DNA from: Mycteria americana
Taxonomy: Eukaryota > Chordata > Aves > Ciconiiformes > Ciconiidae
NCBI RefSeq assembly: GCF_035582795.1
Contig: NC_134370.1
Location: 48,843,501 to 48,907,500, forward strand
Direction: 5' to 3'
DNA length: 64,000 nucleotides
Below are positions 1-12,900 of the stretch, in pieces. The notes beneath the pieces were generated by a model, which worked only from the letters and a program-made list of their open reading frames with translations, was not told the origin of the DNA and did no database searches. Made by a program: the position numbers and the translations under genes. Every line of letters starts with the position of its first letter. Position 1 is the stretch's first letter.

Positions 1-3000
1 GTCTCGCGGATGACAGAGGAGGAGCAGCGGCTTGTCCAGCAGGCTCTTCAGCGCAACCTGTTCAGCATGGCGCGGCAGATCCCCATGAAGATCAAAATCA
101 ATGGCAAGGGTAAGCAGCACCTCTAGATACACAAAAGGTCTTTGCAGACTGCAGCAGAGAGGGAACTGCTCCCAATCTAGGATGTCAAACGCCTCTTTAC
201 ACACAGGTTTGATTATCTTTGAGTACCAGCGAGAGGTCACTGTCAAGAAGCTGTTAAAATGGAGCACAATAACTGCAAAGCTAAACTGTAGCCATATTTT
301 GTTAGGTTTTACTGCTGCTGTTTTTATTCTGTTTGCGTTGATGCATAATCCTGGAATTCAGCCTGGATTCAGAAGCACCCTAGCTGTGTTCAGAAAGCTC
401 TGCATCTAAGCTGATACAACCCACTTGACCCATATGACAAGACCCTTACTGCGAGCTTATGACCTCCTGTGTTGCTCACAGTGAGATTGCTTCAGGACTC
501 AAGCTGTTATGTCTCCACAGAACTTGCACTGTGGGGAATTACCAGTTTCCGTTGATGCTAGCTCAGTTGTCCTTGCAGCAGTGCTCTGTTGCATGCTGTA
601 AGTACGCTCCTTCCTTCATGGGAAGCACATGGGTTGGCTGAAATTCCTTTGGGCCACATATCTGACCCCCTCATGTTTAATACCTTGTGTATACTTCAGA
701 TCTGAGAGCATGGTTTAGCCTTGCCAAAGGCAGTCCTGTGATTCTGCAGTCAATACGATGACTTTTGGAGGGGAAGCCCATCATGTGCCAGATGCTCGGT
801 TTTCCCCTACGCTGCTCTCATCTGAGCCTCATGCCAGCATTGTGCTGCAGGGAATGATTTTCTGTCCTTTCCTGCTCAGGAACCCTTTTAATTGATCATG
901 GAGGTAACAGCTTTTTCCGTATGGGTAGCAGACTGCAGGAGACTGGGGAGAGAGATGCCCAGCTTTTAGGAATCCTTTGTCAGGTGTGATGAGGAGGCTG
1001 CAAAGACCTGTGTATCTGCAGGGGCCCCTACACATCCCGGGGCTTTTAGCAAGTCAGGTGATTTCTACCAACATCTGCTGCAACCCTACACAGAGCCTCC
1101 AGGCAAAGAACTCCTGGCAAGGCTGGGTTAGAAGGTCACGTATAAGCAGCATTCATGGCCTGGGAAATGCACTCCTGAAATGCTTTGTAAAAGGGGAGTC
1201 ACCCTGTAAAGGTCACATTGTCAGAATCAATACTGTTATATAGTGGCTTCAAAAGCTGATTAAGTGCTGTGGCTCTCTTACCTGTCCTGGGGGCTGCACT
1301 TCACTGTACAGCAGAGCCTCAGAAAATTTCAGTCCCAACAGCTGCTTCCTCCAAACCTTTTGATCCATTAAAATTAAAGGTCTCAGACCCCCTATTAATT
1401 GTACATTTGGATGTAGGCACAAGGCCAGGCAAGTTTGGCACGGTTTAGAAGAAAGGGAAGAGTTGTTCTTGAGGCCTTTGCTAGCAATGCTGGTAAATGC
1501 CTTATTGAGACTCTTTGCCAGAAATATATATGGCAAAGGGTCAAAGCAGGTTCCCCTTTGAAGCAGTAGCAGCTTGCTGTGGAGTTATAATGGGATTGGG
1601 ACTTCACACCACAGTTCCTGAGAGCTATGCATCCACCTAAATTTCACATTTACATAAAAACAAAAATTAAAATACTGAGTAAAAGGGAATGTAAATTTTA
1701 TCAAGTAATGTTCATTCCCTCTCATCTCACTTCACTTTTTTTTTTTCTTTCTACCCTGAACTTCCTAAATCAAAATGCTAGGAACAATTTTAGTCTCTAC
1801 AAATAGTAACAGGCTGAGGGCTGAGCCCTAAGGATTTAATTATACTATTTCCACCTTTGTTAGGTGACTGTGGACAAGTCTGTCCTGTCTTTCATGCCCT
1901 AATTTTCCCAACTGCAAAATAAAAATAATATTGTGCTTTGAAGTGCTTTAGGAGGTGCTTTTGAAAAGCACTGCATGACCTTATCATAGCTTGATAGCAA
2001 CATTTAGGCTAAATGTTAACAATGTCCTTAGCATTCTTTACAGGGACAGTGGATTTGTGGTCCCAGCAGACTTGAGAGGAGTTAAAAACATGCATTTTAC
2101 ATGCAATGTCAGAGCCTGAGCAGACTGTCTGCATAATCTCTGTTTTAATAGCCCCATGCCCCAAAACCAACATCGGGTGGGCTGGTAACCATGATACGGC
2201 AGTGCAAACTGTAAGCACGCGTTCACAAGCACAGAGAAGCAACCCTACAACCCAGGCTCACAGTTCCGGGTTTCTGAAGTTGGAGGTTCAGAAGTGTCCA
2301 GGAGAGTTTTGATGTTCAGCTCCCCTTAAACTTCAGTGCAAATTGAACCCCTGCTCTGCACTAGCACTTTCAGAGCTGCCCATCACGGCTTAGAAAGGAC
2401 TCTCCAGGCTGAGGACACAGAAAAAAACAGATTTCACACGTGCGGTAGGGGCAGACAAGCATAGTGTCCCTGGGTGTGAGTCCTTGGTGCTGTGGGCAGT
2501 CCCCTCCCTCCAGCGGCCGCTGGAGCTGCTGCAGTCTGAGCCCTGCGCAGGGAGTCACACCAGCTCCTCCAGAAACTGCCACCTCTCAGCGAAGGGGAAG
2601 AGGACTGTGCATGTGCTCCCAGTCTGCTGCAAACGCAGCCACAATCCAGCCAATTTAAATATGGTCTTGTCTCGTGCGCTGGCAGCTTTTTCCTTGGAGG
2701 GGATGTTAATTTGGCCCTCCAGCGTGCAAGTCGGGGAGAGATTTGCAAATGCCGGTGGGATCCCAGCCCATACTCGGTTCACACTGCAGCATTTAAACAC
2801 CTTTGTAGATTTATCTTACACTAGGACCGGAAGCAGACATCGTGTGGGGATTTCCTCACCAAAGAAGAGACAAAAGGAGGGCTGTGTACACCTTCAGTCA
2901 TCTCTGGATAGCGCGGGAAACAGGACAGTTACTCTCTAACTCTGCATCTCTTCTTTCTTGAAAGAAGATAAACCGGACTCGGCGGCAGCGGCAGCACTGA

Positions 3001-3961
3001 ATTTGTCACCTAACATTGGGAGTATTAACATGTCGGTGGAGATTAACGGCACAATTTATGCTGGTGAGAAAGAACCGCTCCCGGGGGTGGGTAGAGCGCC
3101 AGGCTGGTGGTGTGGAGTAGGACGTGGAGAGGGTGCTGTGCTCCCAGCGGCTGGTCTTTGCCAAAGCACAACACACACAACCTGTCCGGCTTAGAAAGTT
3201 CAGTAGGAGATTATTTCTTTTATCTTTTTTGGTCCTAGGCAGTCAAGATTAATGCCCTTTGCTTTTGGTGGTGGTGGTTGTTAGTATTTTTAAAATCTAA
3301 GGGAGGGGACTTCTATGGAAATGTTAGCAGGAAGGAGTATTATCCCTCTTCTGCTGAGGAGTGGCTTTACTCAGCTTTTCCTCACACATCTCTGGGAAGC
3401 ACGAATTGTTGTCCCCTGTACTCTGCTCAGGCTGTTTCACTTCTGCAGGTCACACACATGCATCCTTGGACAAAGCCCAAGTGGGAGGCCTGGCACTGCA
3501 GTGCAATGAAAGGTGCTTCTCTCCTCCAAAGGTGTTGAAGCCATTTGGGATCTTTGTCTTCTGTAAGCACAACATCCCTGTGACAGAGGCTGCCAGAACA
3601 AGTCCTGTGGGATCCCTTCTTATATCCTGGTCACCATTGACCCTCTAATCTGTCTCCAAGCCTGCTTGTCTTGCATTGAGCCTCTTTCTGTTGGGATGGG
3701 ACCTTTGGGGTTGGATAGAGTGCCCTTTGCTCTGTACCCTATCCTTCTCAGCCGTGCTACCCCATAGTCCCAGTAACCCTTCTCTTTACCTCTCTCTGCC
3801 TTGCAGGAGTGCTCTTTGCCCAGAAGCCAGTCGTCCATCTCATTGCAGGCTCCAGCACCCAAAGTTCCTGCAGCAGCAGCAGCAGCTCCCACTGCTCTCC
3901 CAGCCCTACCTCATCCCGGGGAACCCCCAGCGCAGAGCCCTCCACCAGCTGGTCTCTCTGA
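1..3961 (+). CDS. ARID3B: ARID3B, 3' part of the gene (last three coding exons; 5' part outside the window)
   Basis: ARID3B is a nuclear AT-rich-interaction-domain transcription factor of the Bright/ARID3 family. Only the C-terminal end is here. Exon 1-109 is open from the window edge, encodes the helix reading LVQQALQRNLFSMARQIPMK (the REKLES region used for self-association and nucleocytoplasmic traffic), and ends at donor AAGG|GTAAGC. Exon 2965-3063 reads EDKPDSAAAAALNLSP and then GSINMSVEINGTIYAG. Exon 3807-3961 reads VLFAQKPVVHLIAGSS, a serine run coded by AGC repeats, then GTPSAEPSTSWSL and a TGA at 3959-3961. This tail matches my memory of vertebrate ARID3B closely. All junctions are phase 1 and join in frame. 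The acceptor of the middle exon could lie 3 bases further on (2968), changing one residue. The ARID domain itself must lie left of the window. Confidence 0.93.
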
Positions 3962-6900
3962 TGGACGGCCGAGCCTGCTGTCTCTCACACTGGCCTCCGG
4001 CAGCTCTTCCTCTCTGCTCTTGGCAGGGAGCAAGCCGGGAAGGAGTCGCACAGATTACCTCATCTCAAGGAACCTGCTTTTGTGGTTGGCCAACGGCAAG
4101 ATGATGATGATGATGCTGAAACCTTTCCATGCCAGCGAGTTTTTCTTCATCGTCTGTTTGTCCGGCCTTTTTCTTTGTTCTCACCTTTCTTCCTCCCTTT
4201 TGCTTTTTGTTTTCTTTGCCCTCCTCCCAGGGTTTGCTGTGTTCCTGTTGGGGGGGTGGGACATGGAGGGGGGGGGCATGCCTGGCGTTTTTCAATCAGG
4301 GATCGTCTCTAGGAGCTGCAGGTTGAGAGATGGCTGAGATGTCACCAAGGCAGGTGGAAAGAGCTGGAGTTGGGGCAGGGAAACTTGGTTCTCCTCAAAC
4401 CAGTAGCCACAAGGACTCTTCCCACAAAACAACTCTGTGTATTGACAATCCTAATAGCCGGCGGGGTGCCTTGCCCCTCTCCTCCTGTGGCTTGTGCTGC
4501 AGAAGGCCAAGTGGCTGCAGAGCAGGCAAGCTTCCTCACTTTTCTTCAGGCTCTGTTGTGGTCCAGTGTTCCTTATCCTCCCCTAGAACATGTGCTCTTG
4601 GCTTGTGAGCCTCCTTCCACCTCTCCGAGGTCTTGGCAAGAGGGGAAGGACTTTCTCATTGCTACGTTTGACCCATGGACACATTAAAAACCTCTTGATC
4701 AGCTGCTTCGTTCTCCTGGCTAGTGCTGGCCTCTTCACTACTGTTGCCTTCTTCAGGCTTTGAGCCAAGTTTTAAATGCCCTCAACCTTGTCTCTCTCCC
4801 CCCTTGAGGAACTCATCCCATTGACATTTACCCTGACAGCCTGAACTTATTTTGGCTTGGTGTTTTGTTCCTCTGCCCCCTTGACACAAAAGGGCTGTCA
4901 TTTAGGTTGATTGAGGCTTCCTGGAGCCACTTCCTTCTTGTAAGGTGTCTTTCAATAGCCCCTGGAAGCTCTCCACATCTGTGCGCTGAGAAAATAGAAG
5001 GTGATATTTGAAATCTAATTCAGTGGGGCAGTGGTGTGTGTGTAGGTATCATGGTTAACACGACACATGTATCTTCATTGGTCTCTGAACAAGCCTACAG
5101 ATGCCCAGTCCCCTTCAAATTGTATGTGAGCAAAAAGAAGGCAGCTCTCAGTTGAGTAAGACCTTTTGCTCTCCTGGGTGGAAGCAGAGAAAAGGAAATC
5201 AAGCCCTTCCTTGCCTTTTCCCCTCAAACCTCCAGTTGAAAGCAAACAAAGGCTGGCCATGGCTCTCCTGTGTTTGGAGCCAACCAAGCTGATTTAGTGA
5301 CTCCATGAACTCGGCTCCTGCTCAGGTGGCCTCATTCTGTCCTCTCTCTTCCTGCTGGCCTTTCCCACATGTGCTTTCCCCAGCCTGGAGATCAGGTCCA
5401 AGCACCATCCATCCTGCCCTGGTGACGTCCTTCCCATCCTCCAGGCCCAAGTCAGGTTTTTTTGAGCAGATGAAATACCTCAGATATGTACTTGTTGGGT
5501 TTTTTTGGTTGTTTTGGGTTGGTTTTTTTAACCTCTTCAGGAAGTATTGGCATATCTTATCGCTTGTTTTTTATATGTGGTTTTGCTGACGTTGTGGGTT
5601 TTTTTAAATTTTTAATTGTATCACCAAAGACAGAAAAGAAAAAAAAAAAAGCTGAGCAAAGGAGCAGTGGCTTCCCCATCCTTTAGGTCAGCAGGAGACA
5701 AGCTGAACAGCATTGTCCCAGGATATTTGCATGACAGGAGGAGAGGTAGAGGTAGGAAAAGAGGGCAAGAGTGACTGCTGACTTAGAAGATCTGTCCTTC
5801 ATTTTGGACACAGGGATGTCTCCAAAGTCCCTATTATTTTTCCAAGCTCCAGGATCTGTACCTTTAGCAAAGCTGCTTAGTGCAGCTGTGAGATGACAGC
5901 ACTGCTTACACTACAGATTAGCCAGGCCTCTCACAGGGAAGTGGTTTCTGGCACCTGAAAGTACAGCTTGGTCTTGTGGTGCTGCACCCAGCCACCTCTT
6001 CAGCTGTGCTGGGACTTTGCATTATCCCAGACACAGCTAATTCTGTCTACAAGACTAAGCCATGTTGGGTAGCCTTTGTGAGAGGTGCCAAAATAAGAAG
6101 TTATTCTAGTTTTTCACCTGTACATAGGTGCCTGTGTGACAACCACCTGAGCTAGTAGATATATTATGATCTAAGTGAAAACCATGTTATAACTCCAGAG
6201 GTTCAGCCTGCTAAAAATCAGTTTCCTGGAGGGTGGTGGGTGAGTTGCCATGTGTCATACCAGTATGAGAAGAGAAGGTCACCTTTTATCTGCTCCCGCA
6301 GGTGAGCAGAGCTGTTGGGAGCATTTAGCTCTCTGCAGGACGGGAGGCTTGAGGCGCGTTGCTGTTACAGGCTGTGCCCGCCTGCATCGCTGAGCCCAAG
6401 CTCAGCCCAAAAGCGTCTGTCCCTTCCCTGCCTGGTCATTTCTGCGATGCATTGTGAGCAGCAACTTAAGCCTGTCTTAGTACTCTGTGAGACTTTACAG
6501 GTCCAGGGGAGATGCCCTCCTGTAATACCTCTGGTTAGCCGTGGTATGGTCCCTGTGCTCCCAGGATGTCCTGCTCCCAGAAGCTGTTTATTTTATACTA
6601 CTGAAAAGAGCATGGCTTTGATAAACACCGGGCCAGATACTGCCACAGGAAAAGCCCCATCAGCAGCCCGGAGATCGGGCTTAAAAATGTACATAGAAAA
6701 CAAAATGAATAATCCTTCCTTTAAACTCTCAAATGTCAGGTTCTCCTTTTTAATCCTGCAGCACTACTCGGCCAGGCTGCTGCTCTGTCCTTGAGAGCTC
6801 TGAGGTCTTGTGCTAAGGCTTGTGTAAACCACAGGCCGCACCTCCTAGTTGTGAGAGGCTCTGTGCTTTCTATATGTTAGTTTATACACTATGGCTTGAG

Positions 6901-8352
6901 TTATCCTGCTACCCGACATTGTGAGGACTTGGTGGGAGGAAGAGGGAAAGTGGCTGAGAGTGCACATGTCCTGAGATAGATGCTGCTCTGAGATGTTCCC
7001 TCTCCGGCTGCTTTTAGCTGGAGTAATGACCGCCTGCCAGGCATGGGGAAGCCGAGCTGCTCTTTGGCTGCAGGGCATTTGCTTGGCAGATCCTGCAGGT
7101 CTCTGCAGCATTTCATCCTCGCAGGCTCGGAGAGGATTTTCCAGACTCTGGGGCTCATTCAGATTGGGGGGGGGGGTGTCCCCTTTTTTGTTTTCTTTTG
7201 GTTGTTTGTTTGGTGGTTTTGTTTTTTTGTTTTTTTGTTTTTTTTTTTAATTTGGGGGTGGGTTTAGGGGCTGTTTCCTATGAGTGGGACTGGGGGACTT
7301 TTTGCTTTTCCTTATACTTTCTTCTCTGGTCCTGGGGAGCAGAGGTTGGTAATGGGTGGTTTTGCTTATGTATCACATGCTAACATTGTGTTTTCTTGCA
7401 CAGAAAGGCACTCAAATCACTGAACTGCTAAACAGCTTTGACACTACTAGAGTATTAATGTTTATAAGCTTTACACAACTAGACTGGAAATAGACAGGGA
7501 CTAACAGATTGTTTTGTATCCAATTCAGGGAAAGAATCAAGTCGGGATGTGTAACAGATACCTCAGTAAAAATAAGCTGCAACAATAAGCTGGTCCTTTC
7601 TCAGTACACGATGACAAGGACCAGCCATTCAGACTGTGAAGAGTAACCCTTTCCCTAAGCCTGGCTTTGATAATACTGGCAGTTGGCTTAATGCATGTTT
7701 TGCTGAGCTCCAGATCTCCTACTGAGCTGCCAGGCTTTGGGGACAGGGTTATGGAAACCAGCAGCAGAGATGGGGCGGAGGAGCCAGGAGCTGGGGAAGG
7801 CTGAGCAAGGGTGGTGGATCCCTCACTCTCCCCAGCTCTGCTTCATTTCACTCGACCGTGTTCGATTGTATAGTACTCAGGGGTTTTGATACTGCGGGTA
7901 GGACTGTTCCTCGTGTGAAGTGCTCCGCTTTGCAGTGTGGCTAATTCTCTTTCAACTCCAGACCAGCGAAGGTTTTGTGGTGAGCAGCCAAAAAAAAAAA
8001 AGCCCCCAGCTTGCTTCCATGCAGCCTTGATGCTCCTGTCTCAGGGGGAGATTTGCCAGTGGGCTTTGATGCCCAGCTAGGGAAAAGAAAAAAAACCAAA
8101 CCCGAACCTGCTCATCCTCATCCAGCAGATCCCAGTTTATGCTGGGAAGGCAAAAAGATTGTGAGCTGGGAAAGGGGGAAGAGGCGAGGGGGAGGCTGCA
8201 TGCCTGCTCGGTTCCCAAAGTGAATGTGAACGTGTCACACCAAGTCCTTTTGGCCGCTGCGTGTGTGTGTGTGCTCCAAACGGATTCAGATCAGAAGATG
8301 TTTTCACCAAACAGCTGCAGCAGCCTTGCTACTAGTTTTCTTACCTATTTAA

Positions 8353-8378
8353 AAAATAAATAAATAAATAAATAAAAA
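8353..8378 (+). repeat. AATA tetranucleotide microsatellite
   Basis: About five tandem AATA units followed by an A-run, inside the ARID3B 3' UTR. The units create several overlapping AATAAA hexamers, so this simple repeat may also act as a polyadenylation signal. Confidence 0.85.
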
Positions 8379-8496
8379 AAGAAATGTGATAGCCTAGGCG
8401 GTGGATAAATACCTCAACGTCTCCTTCCAACAAGTGTCTGTATATGTTGTTGTTGGGTTTTTTCTATCTTACACGTTATCTGAATGTTTATATTCC

Positions 8497-8502
8497 AATA
8501 AA
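8497..8502 (+). terminator. ARID3B: Polyadenylation signal, probable end of ARID3B
   Basis: A canonical AATAAA is followed within about 40 bases by a T/G-rich stretch (TTTGTGGCTGTGCTG), the usual downstream element. Cleavage would fall near 8515-8525. The AATA repeat at 8353-8378 also contains AATAAA hexamers and could serve as a second site. Confidence 0.65.
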
Positions 8503-8525
8503 CTTCTACCTCTTCACGTGGTGAC

Positions 8526-9985
8526 CCTGCAAGCCTGATTTGTGGCTGTGCTGTTTCGCTAAAGTGTGAGTTAAAGATTTCCAGGCCCCTTCTTCGTCCC
8601 GGGAAACTATTCCCAGAGGCAGGCTCAGCCTAGATGAGGTCCGTGTCCTTGCAGGTCTTCATGCTCCCAGTTTGTACCTTTGTGGGGAGAACTGGGCTGT
8701 ATATCTTGACTGGTGTGATGTGGTTTTGGAGTGGTGGCTAGAAGTGAGCTGGGTACCTGTGGGGTGAAGTGTGTTCCAGCTCGGATGCTGGCTGGGAAAC
8801 CCCTTCCACACACCTCTGTGGGAAAACAGTCATTAGGCGCGAGTTACACCTGTATCTCCTTTCCCAGGTGTTGCTGTACCTGCCCTGTGTCCCTTACCCA
8901 ACCCCAGCTCTGCGAGGGCCAGGCCGGGGCAGGAGCCACTCTCCCAAATCCCTCCTCTGTCACCGCCTTCTCTGCACAAAAAAGGATGCTTAATGCTTCC
9001 CCGTGGTTTTGCTATCTACACGGCACCTGATGATGTTCTTCCAGTCATTGAACCAGTTCAGCAGTTGGAAAGGAACTGGTTTCCAGCCCTTTTTGTACCA
9101 GCATTTCCAGGTCCCTGGTGTTGCATTTGTTTTGGCTGGTGGCCAGTCTGAGGGTGCTGGGATGGGGCCCTGTGGGTGACTTTCCCCTCTTTCCCACCAA
9201 ACTCAGTCCATCTCCATGCCACAGAGCGGGAACCTCCTCCCCTCCTGCCTGCAGCTTGCCCATGCTGCCCGTGGGCCCTTCCATCAGCATGTGGCTGTGA
9301 AACACCCATCCAAGGGTGATGGCTGTGCCGGGGCTGCAGCACATGTCGGCACGGCCCCCCCATCCTCAGATGCACCCTGGGCTTCCTCGCCATACGCTGT
9401 GGCCGGGATGCTGTAAAACGGCAAGTTGCAAGTGCTTTGGGCATCCTCGCTGCCTCTCTGTGGAGGATGGACGAGCCTCTCGCTGCTAGGTGGGTGCTGC
9501 CCATGGCGGCCCTGAAGCTGACATGAAAACGGAGATGCAGAGAAACTGCTTTTTCCTCCTCTCTTTGCAAGCCTGGCAAGTCCCTGAGCTCACATCACAT
9601 GTCCCGGCTGCTGGATGACCCCGCTGCAGGCAGGGGATGCGGCTGGTGCCCATCACCAGGGCTGCAAATTCAGCTGCCTGTCAGCGTCTGCCGATTTCAC
9701 TCCGGTGCAAGAAGAGCCGTGCCTGTGTTTTACGCCCCACCTCGCCATCCCGAGGATCCTGGTTATGGGAGGAGAGCTGGCTGGCGGAGCCGCTCGCCTC
9801 GCCTGGGCTCCGGTCCCAGCCTATCCGGCCAGAGGGCAGGTGAAGGCAGAGCCTTTCCCCCCGTGGTTCTTCCCCTCTTGCCCACCAGCAGGTTTGGCTT
9901 TTCCCAGCTCCAACTTTTCCCCACGTCAGTTCAGCTGAGACGGCTCAAGGACTCGCCTGCCCTCACCGCTCACCTTAAAAGCTAG
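8526..9985. other. Intergenic and upstream region of the synaptotagmin-like gene
   Basis: No coding exon recognised. GC content rises towards the right, around 9600-9900, where a promoter or 5' UTR of the next gene is likely. No TATA box in a convincing position and no transposable element seen. Open frames here are short and do not resemble any family known to me. Confidence 0.5.
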
Positions 9986-12900
9986 ATGCCCGAAGCAGGT
10001 AAGATGGGTTCTGGCAATGGTGGGGAGCAAACAGCCTTGGTGTACACTGCCACGGGGTTTATCCACCGGCAGCCTTAAAACTGGAGGTGGGAAGGTGCCA
10101 ACCCGGTGCCGGGCTGGAGGGGGGTCTTCCCCCTGCTCCAGGGGTGCTCAGAGACCTGGTCCCAGGTGAGGGGGGGGGCTCTGTGGTGGCCACCCCAACC
10201 TCACCGCCGCGGTCCGGGACATCCCTGCAGCCCTCCCAGCCCCCAGCCCCATTACCTGCTTGGTGCAGCAGGTCCCTGTGCAGCATCCTCCAGCCCGGCT
10301 GCCCCTGTACCCAAAAGCAGGCACCCAAAGGGATCCAATACACCTTCCCCGCTTCCTCCCCAGCCCTATACACCAGTGTGGGTCTGTACACCCAGGGTGG
10401 CCACGCTCCAGCCCTCCCAGCTCGCTTTCCCAGGGCTGGATGGCAGTGGGCATTGGCAGCCGTTGTTTGGGCTGGAATATAATCCTCCAGGCAAGTTCAC
10501 ATCCCAACCCCCTTCCTTCCATCCCTCCCCTAAATGCCGCCATTCACTGCTCATCCCAGCCGCAACCTGGCTTCCCTAACAATTAACAAAGGGCTAAAGA
10601 GAGCCCAGTGCGGATTAAAGCATCTGGGTAGGAAAGCCCAGCCCCACGGCATGAGACACCGCTTGCTTTTCTCTTTCAAACATTAAGATCCCTTTATCGA
10701 ACCTGGCTCAGGCTCTGGCAGAGCTTTGTCCAGACCCTGTTCTCCATAAACCCTCGCTGCAGGGCTTGAGGCGAAGCCAGCTCCGGGCATGGGGAGGCTT
10801 TACACTGGCACAGTGATGTTTGCATCAGCGCTCGTTGCCCACCTCTGAAACCCAAGTTTCGTAAGAAACTTCAGCCCTGATGTCCAGGAGTTTGGTTCCC
10901 TGGTCCTTAAATGACCAATGTGCAGAGATGCCACCCTGCTCAGCTGCCGGGGAGGAGCCCGAAACCCTGTGGGCATCCCCGCTGGGAGGGATAAAGCCCA
11001 GCTCATTGCCCACAGGACGCCGGTCCCCTGGGCACAGCTCAGGGAGGAGGTTCCCCCTCTTTTGGGGCCAGGCTTGGGTATGTAACACCTTGGGGACTGC
11101 TGCCGCTTTGAATGCAGCTCAGACACCCCCAAATCCCCCCATGCAGGTGCCCCCACTCCCCTCCAGCAGCACCGGTGGCTCCCCATGCGTTTCGTGCCCC
11201 TGTCAAGCAAGCAGCTAATCATCGGTCGTGCCCAACCTGCATCAGCCCGGCAGCAGGGCTGATAACTGCCACTCTTTCCATAGCCCTTATCGTCCCCAGG
11301 GTGAGGCCGGGTTTGTTTTAGCCTCGCCAGAGCCGGACTGATGTCAGGCTGCCTGCACCCGCAGATGCCAACCAGCTCCTCTACCACCTTCTGGCTTTGG
11401 GATGCTCCAGTTCAACCCGAACTTGCAAAGATGGGGGGGTGGGTCACAGGCATGGTAGGGGAGGTGGGCACCCAGTTCTTGCTCTTCTCCGTTGCTCCAT
11501 CACCCTTAGAGAGCCACGGCAGCGCAGCCCTGGCGAGATCCACTGTGCTAACAGTGCCCATCTCTCTCTCCAGTGCATTTGCAGGTCTTCCTCGGTGCAG
11601 GGCTGGCCCTGCTCTGCCTCAGCATCCTCCTGAGCTGCGCTGTGTGCTGGTGGCGCCGCCGGCGCCCAGGCTCCCGCCTCGTCTGGGAGCGGGCAACGGT
11701 GGAGCTCGGACCCGCTCTGCCCGCCAGGACGGTGCTGGTGCCCGTCCAGCGGCACTACGAGGAGGTGGCAGGAGAGGTGCTGGGTGTCCGGGTGGAGGAG
11801 GGTCCCCCGGCATCGCCGGCATCCCACGGGGACTTGCTCCATGGCAAAGCCTCCTTGCCGAGCCTCCCTTTCCCCCCGAAGCCGACGGGAGCGTGGCAGC
11901 ACCACTGCACCATCTCCGGAGCCAACCTCCTCTACAAAGAGGAGACCCTGCTGGGCAACCCCGTCCTGGGACCCCCCAGCCCACTGCCCTCCAGCACTGG
12001 CCCCAAGAATCGTCCCCGGCTCCACTGCACCTTGTTCTACTCGCCAGCCGAGGCCACGCTCACCGTGATGGTCCTCGGCATCTCCCACCTGCCCAAGGGG
12101 CTGTGGGGTGGCTGGGGCTCATATGTCAAGGTGTACCTGCTGCCGCGGCTCCCGGCATCCCGGCGCGTGGCATTGCAGCGCGGCAGCCTCCACCCTGCCC
12201 GTGGGGAACCGTGCCGGTTCGGCCGGTACAGCCTGGAGGAGCTGAGGAGCTTCACCCTGCGCTTCGCCGTCTATGCCAGGTTTCGCAGCCTCAAGGACTC
12301 CTTTGTGGGAGAGGTCCTCTTCCCCTGCGCTCAGGCCACCTGGGACCCCCAGGCGTCTTCTAGCTACAGCTGGGAGCTGTCGAGCACCAAAACCAAGCTC
12401 AGAAAGGTCAGGAAGGCAGCAGTCTCCAGCGGGTGGGGTTGTCCTCATGTTTTGGCTGAGGTCCGCTTGGTCCCAGAGCCCTAAAGCTCCACGGAGAGAG
12501 CCAGAGCCTCCTCCAAGCATCACCCAGTGGGAAGCAGCGGGGGGACTGAAGGTGCTGAGGCAGCAGCCCCCCATCCCCGCGGTGTCCCACCTTCTGGTGC
12601 AGGTTCATGAGCTGCCCACAATTAATATCCATCAATCTTAGTGACTGGCAGCATCTCTACTTGGGGGCTTTGCTGAAGATGGGGGTGCTGGGAGTGGAAG
12701 GGTTAAATGCAGAGTTGGCACCATCCTTACGGCAACGGTAAGCATCAAATTCACTTTCTTGACTAATTTTTGCCCGTTCTTGACCCCCACCCATTGCAGA
12801 GGTGGGAGACAAGTGTCCCTGAATTGGAGGGGCTGGATGAGGTTGGAGAAGGTTTCACGGCATCTCCTGCTCTCTCATTTCATTGCAGTGCCGCAGCACC

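Larger units (their letters stand above)
3962..8525 (+). other. ARID3B: ARID3B 3' untranslated region
   Basis: About 4.5 kb follow the ARID3B stop with no coding exon. The region holds a G-rich stretch (4249-4277), a T/G-rich low-complexity tract (5492-5530), a G-run plus T/G-rich tract (7166-7262) and an AATA microsatellite (8353-8378). Four TACCTCA heptamers (4056, 5476, 7559, 8410) and one CTACCTC (8506-8512) fit let-7 seed pairing. Two CTCAGGG heptamers (7876-7882, 8040-8046) fit miR-125 seed pairing. Both miRNA families are reported regulators of mammalian ARID3B. The 3' end is inferred from the AATAAA at 8497-8502. An earlier end at the AATAAA cluster near 8353-8378 is possible. Confidence 0.7.

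Noticed and set aside
11444-12088. 214-codon minus-strand open frame
   Set aside because: Mirror of the GC-rich synaptotagmin-like exon; no family resemblance.
11341-12363. 340-codon plus-strand open frame
   Set aside because: It overlaps the large exon of the synaptotagmin-like gene in another frame. The C2 domain lies in the frame starting at 11576.
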